From: Aliidiomarina halalkaliphila
GTDB taxonomy: Bacteria > Pseudomonadota > Gammaproteobacteria > Enterobacterales > Alteromonadaceae
Length of the DNA: 64,000 nt
Direction of reading: 5' to 3'
NCBI RefSeq assembly: GCF_007096385.1
Contig: NZ_VJWL01000001.1
Location: 372,001 to 436,000 of the forward strand
Each line of letters opens with the position of its first letter. Position 1 is the stretch's first letter. A program made the position numbers and the translations under genes. Positions 11,074 to 19,556 of the stretch are shown here, in pieces. Under the pieces are notes generated by a model, which saw nothing but the letters and a program-made list of their open reading frames with translations, was not told the DNA's origin and did no database searches.

Positions 11074-11614
11074 ACCTAAAAAATCGTTTATCCCCTTGGG
11101 AATCGCGATTCTTACTGTATCGAATAAACGCAAGGGTGCGGATGACACTACCGGGTTCTACCTGTCCAACGCATGTACTGAAGCGGGCCATCGGGTGGTC
11201 CATCATGAGGTATTGCCGCACAACAAGTATCAGATTCGTGAGCGGGTCAGTGCCTTGATTGTAAATGCCGAAGTAAGCGTGATCGTACTCAACGGGGGGA
11301 CTGGGTTTGCGTCTGATAATCAAACAATTCCTGGGATTCGCCCTCTACTTGATTCTGAGATAACTGGATTTGGTGAGTTATTCCGACAATTAAGCTTTGT
11401 CGACATTGGACCTGCAAGTATGCAGAGCCAAGCATTAGCGGGCTTGGCAAATCGTACTCTTATTTGTGCGCTTCCGGGGTCTGGAGGGGCTGCAAAGCTT
11501 GCATGGGAGCATTTGTTGCGTCCGCAACTTGATGCCCGCCAAGGCCCCTGTAATTTTGTGCCGCATTTGCTAAACGAGCGTTGCGATGATGGTGCTAGTT
11601 CTTGCAAGAACTAA
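11066..11614 (+). CDS. moaB: Molybdenum cofactor biosynthesis protein MoaB
   Basis: This is a 182-residue MoCF-fold protein related to molybdopterin adenylyltransferase. It begins its fold with GIAILTVSNKR and carries the substrate motif LNGGTGF and the later PGSGGAAKLAWEHLLRPQLD, which is the MoaB pattern rather than that of MogA. The start at 11066 overlaps the mobA stop (ATGAGTAA), giving coupled translation; an ATG 30 bases upstream lies deeper inside mobA. A true MogA is encoded separately at 36431-36976. MoaB is often enzymatically dispensable when MogA is present, so its exact role here is unclear. Confidence 0.9.
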   Translation: MSKPKKSFIPLGIAILTVSNKRKGADDTTGFYLSNACTEAGHRVVHHEVLPHNKYQIRERVSALIVNAEVSVIVLNGGTGFASDNQTIPGIRPLLDSEITGFGELFRQLSFVDIGPASMQSQALAGLANRTLICALPGSGGAAKLAWEHLLRPQLDARQGPCNFVPHLLNERCDDGASSCKN

Positions 11615-11637
11615 GAAATGAACGAGAGAACCAATAT

Positions 11638-12132
11638 ATGGCAAATAAATTAACCCACCTTGATGAGCAGGGGCAGGCGATTATGGTTGATATCAGTGAC
11701 AAAGGTGTCACCACGCGAGTTGCTATAGCAAGCGCACGCCTGACTACGGAAGCCGAAGTGCTTGCGCTGCTTGAGCGCGCCGCTAATAAAAAAGGTGATG
11801 TATTTGCGACGGCCCGAGTAGCGGGGATTATGGCGGCAAAACGCACCAGTGATTTAATCCCTTTGTGCCACCCTTTGGCATTAACTAAAGCCACCATTGA
11901 ATTTCAGGTGGATGCAACAACGAATGCTATCGACGTGACCGCCACCTGTGCGGTTGAGGGCAAAACAGGGGTGGAAATGGAAGCACTTACCGCGGCTAGC
12001 GTCGCGGCATTAACCTTGTATGACATGTGCAAAGCGGTTGATCCTGAGATGGTGATTGGCGATATCAAACTACTGCAGAAAACCGGAGGAAAGCGCGGTG
12101 TATGGCAACGAGAAGGAGCCGAATATGATTAA
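11638..12132 (+). CDS. moaC: Cyclic pyranopterin monophosphate synthase MoaC
   Basis: MoaC converts the MoaA product into cyclic pyranopterin monophosphate. The 164-residue product has the conserved DLIPLCHPLALTK and the active-site segment EMEALTAASVAALTLYDMCKAVD with GDIKLLQKTGGKRG at the end. The ATG at 11638 is preceded by GAGAG and gives the family's usual N-terminus (LTHLDEQGQAIMVDIS); an upstream in-frame ATG overlaps the end of moaB. It overlaps moaD by eight bases. Confidence 0.96.
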   Translation: MANKLTHLDEQGQAIMVDISDKGVTTRVAIASARLTTEAEVLALLERAANKKGDVFATARVAGIMAAKRTSDLIPLCHPLALTKATIEFQVDATTNAIDVTATCAVEGKTGVEMEALTAASVAALTLYDMCKAVDPEMVIGDIKLLQKTGGKRGVWQREGAEYD

Positions 12133-12373
12133 GGTTCGTTTTTTTGCGCTTTTGCGTGAGCGTTTAGGTACACATGAGATCAGCTTGCCAAGCCAAGGAA
12201 TTGCGACGGTGAACGACGCGATTAGCGCGTTGGCTCAGCATAATTCAAATTGGTCGCAGATATTTACTGACCAAGAGGTTATTGCCGCGGTCAATCAGCA
12301 GCTTGTGGATAAGGATCAGTCGCTGCAATCCGGTGACGAATTGGCTTTGTTTCCGCCGGTCACAGGAGGCTAG
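12125..12373 (+). CDS. moaD: Molybdopterin synthase sulfur-carrier subunit MoaD
   Basis: MoaD is the ubiquitin-fold protein that carries the thiocarboxylate sulfur used to make the molybdopterin dithiolene. The 82-residue product ends in the required Gly-Gly (FPPVTGG). The ATG at 12125 overlaps the moaC stop and has a strong GAAGGAG site. It must be adenylylated by MoeB, encoded at 43575-44357. It is followed immediately by moaE, the other subunit. Confidence 0.95.
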   Translation: MIKVRFFALLRERLGTHEISLPSQGIATVNDAISALAQHNSNWSQIFTDQEVIAAVNQQLVDKDQSLQSGDELALFPPVTGG

Positions 12374-12376
12374 GGG

Positions 12377-12835
12377 ATGGATTGTTATGTCTGTGTACAA
12401 GAAGCGAATTTTGATGTAGGCGCGGAGTATCAAACGCTAGCTCAGGATCCCCAATGTGGTGCCGTAGTGACGTTTACCGGGCTGGTTCGGGATCTCCCAG
12501 GCGGCGGTTTGCAAGGCATCGAACTTGAACATTATCCGGAGATGACAGAGCGGTTATTGCTGCAACTATGCGAACGCGCACAGGCTCGCTGGCAAGTAAA
12601 AGCCATTCGGCTAATCCATCGTGTTGGCATGATTCACTTAAATGAATCCATTGTGTTTCTGGGGGTGGCGTCAGCCCACCGCAAAGAGGCCTTTGCTGCA
12701 GGCGAATTTATTATGGATTACCTGAAAACTCAGGCACCATTTTGGAAAAAAGAACTCACGCAAACAGGAAGCTATTGGGTGGCGGCAAAGGCTTCGGATA
12801 TGGATGCGGTGTCGCGTTGGCAGCAAGACGATTAG
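12377..12835 (+). CDS. moaE: Molybdopterin synthase catalytic subunit MoaE
   Basis: MoaE forms the heterotetrameric synthase with MoaD and inserts two sulfurs into cyclic pyranopterin monophosphate. The 152-residue product shows AVVTFTGLVRD, LEHYPEM, IRLIHRVGMIHLNE and the catalytic Lys region APFWKKE. An AGGAGG site precedes the ATG; the gap from moaD is three bases. modA follows 11 bp downstream, making molybdate uptake part of the same transcription unit. Confidence 0.95.
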   Translation: MDCYVCVQEANFDVGAEYQTLAQDPQCGAVVTFTGLVRDLPGGGLQGIELEHYPEMTERLLLQLCERAQARWQVKAIRLIHRVGMIHLNESIVFLGVASAHRKEAFAAGEFIMDYLKTQAPFWKKELTQTGSYWVAAKASDMDAVSRWQQDD

Positions 12836-12846
12836 GGGCTATCACA

Positions 12847-13632
12847 ATGAAATCATGGGTGCTCGCTGTCTGTTTGCTGGTGTTGCCTTGGGCGGTGGCT
12901 GCGAATGAACGAATCACAATTGCCGCAGCATCGGATTTGCGCTTTGCGTTAAATGATATTGTCGACCAGTATCGGCAGTGGAATCCTCGTGCAAATATTC
13001 AAGTAATCTATGGCTCTTCGGGCAAAATGACCACGCAGATCATGCATGGTGCCCCCTATGATATTTTCTTTTCCGCAGACATCGCGTTTCCTCAACAACT
13101 TGCAGCGGCAGGTTTCACTGCAACTACGCCGGAGATCTATGGGATTGGGCGAATTGTGCTTTGGAGTGCCCGTCACGAAGTGAGCGATTGGACGTTGCAG
13201 GATCTACTCAATGAGAATGTGCGTCGCATTGCTATCGCGCAACCTACCCATGCACCTTACGGAATGCGAGCAAAAGAAGCACTGCAAAGCCAAGATTTGT
13301 GGGCGCAGTTAGAACATAAGATGGTGTATGGTGAGAATATCGCTCAAGCGGCGCAAATGGCCCAGTCAGGGGCAGCTGATGTGGCTATTATTGCCTTAGC
13401 TCTCGCCAAAGGGAGTCAGTTATCAGCAAGGGACTATAAATTAATTGATGCGAACTTACATGCCCCCCTAACCCAAGGTTATGTGATAACCCAACGGGCG
13501 AAGGAAAACTTCCTTGCCCATGACTTCGCAGCCTTTATGCAAAGTGATATTGCTCGCAACATTATGGAAGAATATGGCTTTGCACTGCCGACAGCCGATT
13601 GCTTAGAAGCGAATTCCTTATGTTTGGATTAG
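12847..13632 (+). CDS. modA: Molybdate ABC transporter, periplasmic binding protein ModA
   Basis: ModA binds molybdate (and tungstate) in the periplasm and delivers it to ModBC. The 261-residue product begins with a signal peptide (hydrophobic residues 4-18, likely cleavage after AVAA) and the mature start ERITIAAASDLRFAL is typical. YGSSGKMTTQI and PYDIFFSAD are the anion-binding segments. The ATG at 12847 was chosen because the signal peptide then starts correctly; longer in-frame starts lie inside moaE. The ribosome site is weak, which suggests coupling to moaE. It overlaps modB by 13 bases. Confidence 0.94.
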   Translation: MKSWVLAVCLLVLPWAVAANERITIAAASDLRFALNDIVDQYRQWNPRANIQVIYGSSGKMTTQIMHGAPYDIFFSADIAFPQQLAAAGFTATTPEIYGIGRIVLWSARHEVSDWTLQDLLNENVRRIAIAQPTHAPYGMRAKEALQSQDLWAQLEHKMVYGENIAQAAQMAQSGAADVAIIALALAKGSQLSARDYKLIDANLHAPLTQGYVITQRAKENFLAHDFAAFMQSDIARNIMEEYGFALPTADCLEANSLCLD

Positions 13633-14306
13633 CACCAGGGGATTGGCAAGCGATACAGCTCACGCTTAAGTTGTGTGCCTACACAACCGTTATTCTGTTA
13701 GGTATCGCTACCCCCTTGGCGTGGTGGTTAAGTCGCGGGAAGAGCTTTCTACGCACCGTGGTGCAGTCCATTGTGGCGTTACCCCTCGTGTTGCCACCTA
13801 CGGTGTTAGGTTTTTATTTGTTATTGGCACTGGGCCCCCAAGGCTTTATTGGTGGTTCATTAGAATCTATAGGCCTGCAGCATCTGGCATTTAGTTTTGA
13901 AGGCATACTCTTTGCGTCGGTCCTCTATTCAATGCCTTTTGCGGTACAACCGTTGCAGGAATCCTTCTCCCGTTTAGGAAATCACCCATTGGATATCGCC
14001 GCGAGCTTAGGTGCGGGCCCGCTCGACCGCTTCGTTAGCGTAGTGCTGCCCTTATGTCGGGGTGGTTTTGTGGTTGCTGCAACGCTGTCGTTCGCACATA
14101 CCATCGGCGAGTTTGGTGTCATTCTTATGCTGGGGGGCAGTATCCCGGGAGAAACCAAAGTGCTCTCAGTTCTCATATATGACCATACTGAAGCGATGAA
14201 CTATGGTGCTGCCCATCAGTTGTCATTCCTTCTTCTGCTATTCTCTTTCTTGGTGCTATTTGTGGTGTATGCGGTGAATAAGCGCTTTGAGGTGGCGAAG
14301 TTATGA
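13620..14306 (+). CDS. modB: Molybdate ABC transporter permease ModB
   Basis: The 228-residue inner-membrane permease has about five hydrophobic segments and the EAA loop (DIAASLGAGPLDRFVSVVLPL) that docks on the ATPase. Length and sequence (VLPPTVLGFYLLLALG, SFAHTIGEFGVILMLGG) are those of ModB. The ATG at 13620 overlaps the modA stop; a start 21 bases further upstream is possible but deeper inside modA. Its stop overlaps the modC start as ATGA. Confidence 0.95.
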   Translation: MFGLAPGDWQAIQLTLKLCAYTTVILLGIATPLAWWLSRGKSFLRTVVQSIVALPLVLPPTVLGFYLLLALGPQGFIGGSLESIGLQHLAFSFEGILFASVLYSMPFAVQPLQESFSRLGNHPLDIAASLGAGPLDRFVSVVLPLCRGGFVVAATLSFAHTIGEFGVILMLGGSIPGETKVLSVLIYDHTEAMNYGAAHQLSFLLLLFSFLVLFVVYAVNKRFEVAKL

Positions 14307-15370
14307 CGCTACAAATCCATACCCAATGGCAGCGTGACGACTTTCAACTTGCCGTCGACTGCACCCTTGCTACCCAAGGTATTACCGCACTTTTTGGGCG
14401 ATCTGGCTGTGGTAAAACAAGCTTGCTGCGCATAATCGCCGGTTTGGAGCCAAGAGCGCAGGCAGACGTTCGTTTCAACGATAAGGTGTGGCAAGACGAA
14501 AACAACTGCGTGCCGCTCCATCAACGCCGCATTGGTTTGGTGTTTCAGGAGCCGAGTTTACTACCGCACCTGAATGTACGTGACAATTTGCTATACGGCT
14601 TTAAGCGCACGCCAGTGGCGGAGCGTCGATTGAGCTTGGATGCCGTTACTCAGATCCTTGATATTGATACCTTTCTTGAACGCCCGGTGAATGCCTTGTC
14701 GGGTGGACAAAAACAGCGGGTAGCCTTGGGTAGGGCCTTATTGGCAAGTCCACATTTATTGCTCTTGGATGAACCTTTTGCGGCGTTGGATACGCAAACT
14801 AAATCCGAAATTCTTCCTTATATTCGTAAGCTCGCGGATGAGTTTGCAGTACCCATTATCTTTATTAGCCACGATGTACGGGAAATCCAAAAATTGGCCG
14901 ATCATATTGTGTTTATGGAGCAGGGCAATATCATTAAAAGCATGACGATTCATGCCGCTAGCGCAGATATCCATAGTCCATTCTTTGTTGAGAACACGCC
15001 AGCAGCTGTATTTGAAGGGGAGTTGGTCGCGGCGGAAACACCGGGGAGCTATGTGTTCAGCGATGGTGCTGTACAGTTGCGTCTATCCCTGCCAACACCT
15101 AAGAAATGCAATCAAAAATATCGGGTTCGGGTGCTCGCGACCGATGTCGCGATTTCGCTTCATCAGCTTTCCGGCGTGAGCTTTCAAAATCAACTTGCTG
15201 CAAAGGTATTAAAGGTGACGCCATTTCACGCCCATTGTCTGATTACGTTAGGACTACCGGGAGAACATACCTTATTCGCTGAGGTTAGTACTTATGCGGT
15301 TGAAAGCCTATCCCTTGTTGAAGGAAAGGAGGTTGTCGCTTTAGTGAAGGCGGTGGCATTAGTAGAATAA
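14303..15370 (+). CDS. modC: Molybdate ABC transporter ATP-binding protein ModC
   Basis: The 355-residue ATPase drives molybdate import. Walker A GRSGCGKT is at residues 32-39, the Q-loop in VFQEPSLLPHL, the signature LSGGQKQRVALGRAL, Walker B LLLLDEPFAALD and the switch His in ISHDVRE. The C-terminal third (from about residue 285) is the Mop/TOBE molybdate-binding domain that gives feedback inhibition in ModC. It is the last gene of the moaA-modC operon; no T-run terminator is seen on the plus strand directly after it. Confidence 0.95.
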   Translation: MTLQIHTQWQRDDFQLAVDCTLATQGITALFGRSGCGKTSLLRIIAGLEPRAQADVRFNDKVWQDENNCVPLHQRRIGLVFQEPSLLPHLNVRDNLLYGFKRTPVAERRLSLDAVTQILDIDTFLERPVNALSGGQKQRVALGRALLASPHLLLLDEPFAALDTQTKSEILPYIRKLADEFAVPIIFISHDVREIQKLADHIVFMEQGNIIKSMTIHAASADIHSPFFVENTPAAVFEGELVAAETPGSYVFSDGAVQLRLSLPTPKKCNQKYRVRVLATDVAISLHQLSGVSFQNQLAAKVLKVTPFHAHCLITLGLPGEHTLFAEVSTYAVESLSLVEGKEVVALVKAVALVE

Positions 15371-15387
15371 TCACGGTCGGCGTTAAA

Positions 15388-15412
15388 AGAAAAACGGGCC
15401 AAGATAGGCCCG
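15388..15412 (-). terminator. Terminator for the narL-moeA unit
   Basis: Read on the minus strand, a CGGGCC / GGCCCG stem (15395-15400, 15407-15412) with a six-base loop is followed by a T run. It lies 14 bases past the moeA stop. The plus strand lacks the T run, so modC transcription may read into it. Confidence 0.8.
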
Positions 15413-15425
15413 CACAACGCGAAGT

Positions 15426-16634
15426 TTAGCGAAAGGGTTTTTCGAGTATTTGCACACGCACGCTATCGCCTACCTGCACCGAACCTTGCTCTGCATCGAG
15501 CAAAATTAAGCAGTTGGCTCGTGCCACAGAACTTAACATTCCAGAACCTTGGTTTCCTGCACTGTATACTTGGCTAATGCCGTTTTCTGTACGCAATATG
15601 CCGCGCTGGAAATCTGCTCGTCCAGGGCGTTTCTTTAATGACTCACCAGCCAGAACGGTCAGTTCTATAGGTTCAACACTGCGTCGCCCGGCGAGTCGAT
15701 AAAGCGCTGGTAGTGCGAGTTGCTGTAATGTGATGGTGGCAGACACAGGATTTCCTGGTAAACCGAAAAACCAACTTCCATTTACTTTACCGAACGCAAA
15801 GGGTTTACCGGGCTTCATGGCCACTTTCCAGAAGCCAACGTCACCATGAGTATCGATCACTTGTTTTGTGTAATCAGCATCTCCGACAGAAACACCGCCG
15901 GAGCAAATTACGGCATCCGCCTGTGTCGATGCTTGAATAAAGGCATCGGCAATTTCTTGTTTGTTGTCGGGCACTAAGCCGAGATTCAGCACTGAAAAGC
16001 CCGCGCGCTCGAGCATGGCATGCAATACATAACGATTACTGTCATAGATTTGGTCTGGGCGCCGTGGCTGTCCGGGAAGCACGAGTTCATCACCGGTGGA
16101 AAATAACGCCACTTTTAGTTTCTGGTAAACGTCGACTTTGGCGACGCCAAGCGATGCAAGCATGCCAATATCTACGGGGGTTAATTGATGACCACTACTA
16201 AATACCGTGGCTCCACACACAAGCTCCTCACCGCGCCGACGGATATGTGCATGTAACTGCGGCTGGGTGCGAATACGCACCTGATTTGCGGTGCTGCCTT
16301 GCTCGGTGTCTTCGACGGGCACGATGGCATTTGCACCTGGTGGCACAGCGGCGCCAGTCATAATGCGAATGGCTTGGCCAGCAGCGAGTTCACCTTTAAA
16401 CGGGTGTCCGGCCAAGGCTTGCCCGACAACGGTGTAATCGACTTGGGCAGGGTCGGTAAGATTGAGCGCGAATCCATCCATCGCTGAGTTATCGTAAGCC
16501 GGAATATCCACTGTCGACAGGACATCAAGGGCCAGAATACGGTCAACAGCGTGCTCAATCGAAATCGTTTCAGAATCGGTAATACGATTAACGGATTTCA
16601 GCATATATTGGAGGGCTTCCTGCACCGACAGCAT
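15426..16634 (-). CDS. moeA: Molybdopterin molybdenumtransferase MoeA
   Basis: MoeA inserts molybdate into adenylylated molybdopterin, the last step before MGD formation. The 402-residue product shows DIPAYDNSAMDGFAL, the substrate loops TGAAVPPGANAIVPVEDTE, GDELV, CSGGVSVGDADYTKQ and the LPGNPVSATIT motif of the MoCF domain. The ATG at 16634 overlaps the narL stop by one base (TAATG), so moeA is translated together with the response regulator; an in-frame ATG 30 bases upstream lies inside narL. Being in an operon with narL rather than with the other moa genes is the unusual point. Confidence 0.95.
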   Translation of the reverse strand: MLSVQEALQYMLKSVNRITDSETISIEHAVDRILALDVLSTVDIPAYDNSAMDGFALNLTDPAQVDYTVVGQALAGHPFKGELAAGQAIRIMTGAAVPPGANAIVPVEDTEQGSTANQVRIRTQPQLHAHIRRRGEELVCGATVFSSGHQLTPVDIGMLASLGVAKVDVYQKLKVALFSTGDELVLPGQPRRPDQIYDSNRYVLHAMLERAGFSVLNLGLVPDNKQEIADAFIQASTQADAVICSGGVSVGDADYTKQVIDTHGDVGFWKVAMKPGKPFAFGKVNGSWFFGLPGNPVSATITLQQLALPALYRLAGRRSVEPIELTVLAGESLKKRPGRADFQRGILRTENGISQVYSAGNQGSGMLSSVARANCLILLDAEQGSVQVGDSVRVQILEKPFR

Positions 16635-17281
16635 TATTGACTCCCTTGTTGATTCACCATCCATACTGCGGCTTCGACTCGTGAGCGTAAGCCAAGTTTT
16701 TTCAATAGATGTTTGACGTGAACTTTCACGGTGCCGTCAGAAATATCTAACTCGCGGGCAATCAGCTTATTGCTCATCCCTTTGGCGATAAGGCTTAGAA
16801 TTTCATATTCGCGATTGGTAAGGTTATTGAGATCCGCCTGATAGCGCGCCGCAGGTTTACGTAATGCGCTCGCCAATATTTCAGTGACGGCTTCGCTCAT
16901 CACCATTTTGCCGGTGAGCGCCTTTTTAAATTGTTCAATCAGAAGTTCTGGGTCCATGTCTTTGAGCAAATAGCCATCGGCTCCGGCGCTAATCGCCTCG
17001 ACCACGTCTTCATCCGCATCAGAAACAGTCAGCATTACGATCCGTGAGGTCACGCCTGCATCGCGCATTGCCTTTAGAGTGGCGATACCGTCCATACCCT
17101 GCATATTGAGATCCAATACGATTAAGTCGGGATCAACTTCGGCGGCGCGGGCAACGGCATCTTTGCCATTGTTTACTTCACCCACAACATCAATATTATC
17201 TTCGAACTCTAAAAGTTGCTTTAATCCTTTGAGTAACAGTGGATGGTCGTCCACAAGCAGCACGCTGTAGTGTTCAGACAT
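16634..17281 (-). CDS. narL: Nitrate/nitrite response regulator NarL
   Basis: The 215-residue response regulator has a receiver domain with the acidic pair D11-D12, phosphoacceptor Asp57 and Lys near 107, then a LuxR/FixJ-type helix-turn-helix (about residues 152-193, starting LTNREYEILSLIAKGMSNKLIA). Sequence and context identify it as NarL, the partner of NarX encoded at 19554-21356. It should bind TAC-YYMT heptamers such as those upstream of narK and narG. The ATG follows GGAGAG. It is separated from narX by narK and forms an operon with moeA. Confidence 0.9.
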   Translation of the reverse strand: MSEHYSVLLVDDHPLLLKGLKQLLEFEDNIDVVGEVNNGKDAVARAAEVDPDLIVLDLNMQGMDGIATLKAMRDAGVTSRIVMLTVSDADEDVVEAISAGADGYLLKDMDPELLIEQFKKALTGKMVMSEAVTEILASALRKPAARYQADLNNLTNREYEILSLIAKGMSNKLIARELDISDGTVKVHVKHLLKKLGLRSRVEAAVWMVNQQGSQ

Positions 17282-17756
17282 GGTTCTCTCCGTTTTCTGT
17301 ACAATGATCGAGACACTCAGCCTGTCTCTCGAACGCTTTAAGTCATACTTACTATTAGCGCCGATCCACCCCTTAAAAACATTGACCTACATCATGCTTC
17401 GCTTATGGCAAGGAAGCGTGCTTGGGTTTTTGATTTGTGTTATCGGTGCCGTACTTATTACGTAACCTAATGATAGCTCATATAAAAAAAGATAAAACAC
17501 GATTAACTACCACTTTGTGAGTACCTCTGAGTTTCTGCAGTCGGCAATTGCGCGTGATCCATGCCTGTGTTCATGAATTTTGCGTTTGACTTGTCTATTT
17601 AGGAGTACCTCTATTGCCAACGCGCTTGTCCGTACCCAGCGTATTCATCCCCAGTTCCGCTATGACCTCATTTCAAATCAATAGGTTACGGAATCTCTTT
17701 GCTACCGAATTGGAAGTAATGCCCATGGCTCTCGGGAATTTGGAGCTTGCTTACGC
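17282..17756. other. Long intergenic region between narL and narK
   Basis: The gap between the divergent narL and narK genes is 571 bp. It holds two identical TACCTCT heptamers (17522-17528 and 17606-17612), described separately, and just right of it the FNR box at 17757-17770. A 23-codon frame at 17394-17465 (one hydrophobic segment, no ribosome site) is the only coding hint. The narL promoter must also lie here, but no clear -35/-10 pair was recognised on the minus strand. Confidence 0.6.
17521..17613 (+). promoter_or_regulatory. Two NarL-type heptamers upstream of narK
   Basis: TACCTCT occurs at 17522-17528 and 17606-17612 and fits the NarL consensus TACYYMT. The second is overlapped by AGGAGTA (17601-17607), a heptamer in the opposite direction. 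Relative to the predicted narK start site near 17805 they lie around -280 and -196. Remote NarL sites of this kind are known for narK in E. coli. Confidence 0.55.
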
Positions 17757-17797
17757 TTGATCTCTATCAAGGTATGATGCCTCGGTCTTGCTATGTT
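17757..17797 (+). promoter_or_regulatory. FNR-type promoter of narK
   Basis: A perfect FNR box TTGAT-CTCT-ATCAA lies at 17757-17770. A -10-like TATGTT at 17792-17797 puts the start site near 17804-17805, with the FNR box centred close to -41.5, the class II position. Induction under oxygen limitation is therefore expected. Confidence 0.85.
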
Positions 17798-17852
17798 AGC
17801 CGGGAAATACGAGCCGGACATCTGTGTCCAATGGCCCTGCTGGAGAATCATA

Positions 17853-19499
17853 ATGAATCAATCTGTACCTTCGCAAAATCGGCGCAATCGTCGTCGTAAT
17901 GCTGATATCGAACATTGGGATGTAGAGAATCCTCAGTTTTGGGAAACCACAGCGAAGCCAGTAGCGACGCGAAATTTGTGGATATCAATTCCAAATTTAC
18001 TGTGCGGTTTTGCCGTATGGATGATGTGGGGCATTATTACCGTTCAAATGTTAAACCTTGGGTTTCCCTTTGAGCCGGCAGAATTATTTACATTGACGGC
18101 AATTGCGGGTCTTTCTGGGGCAACGTTGCGTATTCCTGCCTCATTTATGATTCGTATTGCGGGAGGGCGCAACACGGTATTCCTGACGACTGCGTTGTTA
18201 TTAATTCCTGCGTTAGGCTCGGGATTAGCGTTGCAAAACGCCGAAACACCTTTGTGGGTGTTCCAGCTTCTGGCACTACTCTCAGGTATTGGCGGCGGTA
18301 ACTTCGCAGCTTCCATGAGTAATATCAGCACTTTTTACCCAAAGAATCAGCAAGGGCTCGCGTTAGGCATGAATGCTGGCTTGGGAAATTTCGGTGTGAC
18401 CACCATGCAAATTCTTATCCCTGCTGTGATGACCATTGGTTTGTTTACTTGGTTGGGTGCGGGGGAGAGCATGACGTTGCTACGCGATAGCGGCACGTTG
18501 ATTGGTCGTATCGAAGCCGGGTCAGAAACCTATATTCAAAACGCTGGCTTTATTTGGGTCGTGATTCTTATTCCTTTGGTCATAGCGGCCTGGTTTGGAA
18601 TGAATAACTTGCGCACCATCACACCTGAAATCAAGTCAACGCCCACGGCCTTTGCACAAATACTGGGCTTGTACAGTATTGGTATTATTACCGCCGGACT
18701 AGGTTTGTATCTCTATTTACCCGCACCTACCGGCTTGGGAATTCTCAATCCATGGATCGCGGTGGTGTTGATTACGCTTGCAACCCTCGGTTTGATGCGG
18801 ATTATGCCAGGCCGGATTGGTGAGAACTCGAAACGCCAGTTTACGATTTTTAAGAACAAACACACCTGGTCGATGACCATTCTCTACATTCTTACCTTTG
18901 GTAGCTTTATCGGCTTCTCAATGGCGTTGCCGTTATCAATTACGGTCATCTTTGGCTCGGCAACGGTTGAAGTTAACGGTGTGATTGAACGGGTGGCTAA
19001 CCCGAACGCTCCAAGCGCGCTCACTTGGGCATGGATTGGGCCTTTTGTCGGTGCCTTAATTCGTCCTTTAGGTGGTTGGATCTCGGATAAGTGGGGCGGT
19101 TCTATCGTTACGCAAGGAATTGCTATTGTGATGGTGTTTGCATCTGCAGCGGTAGGTTATGTGATGATGTTGGCTTACCAATCGGCGACACCTGAGCAAT
19201 ATTTCCTGTCATTCATTGTGTTATTTATTGTGATCTTCGCCGCAACCGGCATTGGTAATGGATCCACGTTCAGAACCATTGGGGTGGTGTTTAATCAAGA
19301 ACAAAAAGGTCCTGTACTTGGTTGGACGTCTGCTGTCGCTGGCTTTGGGGCCTTTATCGCGCCTATGGTGATCGGTGACCAAATTCGTGGCGGGACACCT
19401 GAATATGCCATGTATGGTTTTGCGGTATTCTACGCCTTATGTTTGATTCTAAACTGGTGGTTTTATCTGCGTAAATCAGCAGAAATAAAGAATCCATAA
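17853..19499 (+). CDS. narK: NarK-type nitrate/nitrite transporter (MFS)
   Basis: The 548-residue major facilitator protein has at least 12 hydrophobic segments. The nitrate signatures are present: the first in GLALGMNAGLGNFGVTTMQI and the second in ATGIGNGSTFRTIGVVF. It most likely exchanges nitrate and nitrite or imports nitrate with protons for NarGHI. The N-terminus carries a basic extension (about 50 residues) before the first membrane segment. The ATG at 17853 follows GGAGA; an in-frame ATG 60 bases upstream lies over the predicted -10 region. FNR and NarL sites upstream and an intrinsic terminator downstream make it a single-gene unit. Two further relatives are encoded at 38757-40247 and 40551-41819. 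Confidence 0.93.
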   Translation: MNQSVPSQNRRNRRRNADIEHWDVENPQFWETTAKPVATRNLWISIPNLLCGFAVWMMWGIITVQMLNLGFPFEPAELFTLTAIAGLSGATLRIPASFMIRIAGGRNTVFLTTALLLIPALGSGLALQNAETPLWVFQLLALLSGIGGGNFAASMSNISTFYPKNQQGLALGMNAGLGNFGVTTMQILIPAVMTIGLFTWLGAGESMTLLRDSGTLIGRIEAGSETYIQNAGFIWVVILIPLVIAAWFGMNNLRTITPEIKSTPTAFAQILGLYSIGIITAGLGLYLYLPAPTGLGILNPWIAVVLITLATLGLMRIMPGRIGENSKRQFTIFKNKHTWSMTILYILTFGSFIGFSMALPLSITVIFGSATVEVNGVIERVANPNAPSALTWAWIGPFVGALIRPLGGWISDKWGGSIVTQGIAIVMVFASAAVGYVMMLAYQSATPEQYFLSFIVLFIVIFAATGIGNGSTFRTIGVVFNQEQKGPVLGWTSAVAGFGAFIAPMVIGDQIRGGTPEYAMYGFAVFYALCLILNWWFYLRKSAEIKNP

Positions 19500-19515
19500 A
19501 GCGAGTATCAAGGAG

Positions 19516-19556
19516 ACGCCTGCTCCCAGTGGTTGCTGAAAGCAGGCGTTTTTTTA
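19516..19556 (+). terminator. Intrinsic terminator after narK
   Basis: Stem ACGCCTGCT / AGCAGGCGT (19516-19524, 19541-19549) followed by a T run. It ends at the stop codon of the converging narX gene. Confidence 0.88.

Noticed and set aside
17519-17613. Repeated GAGTACCTCT as a sign of an inserted element
   Set aside because: The ten-base match is explained by two NarL-type heptamers; no longer repeat or transposase is present.
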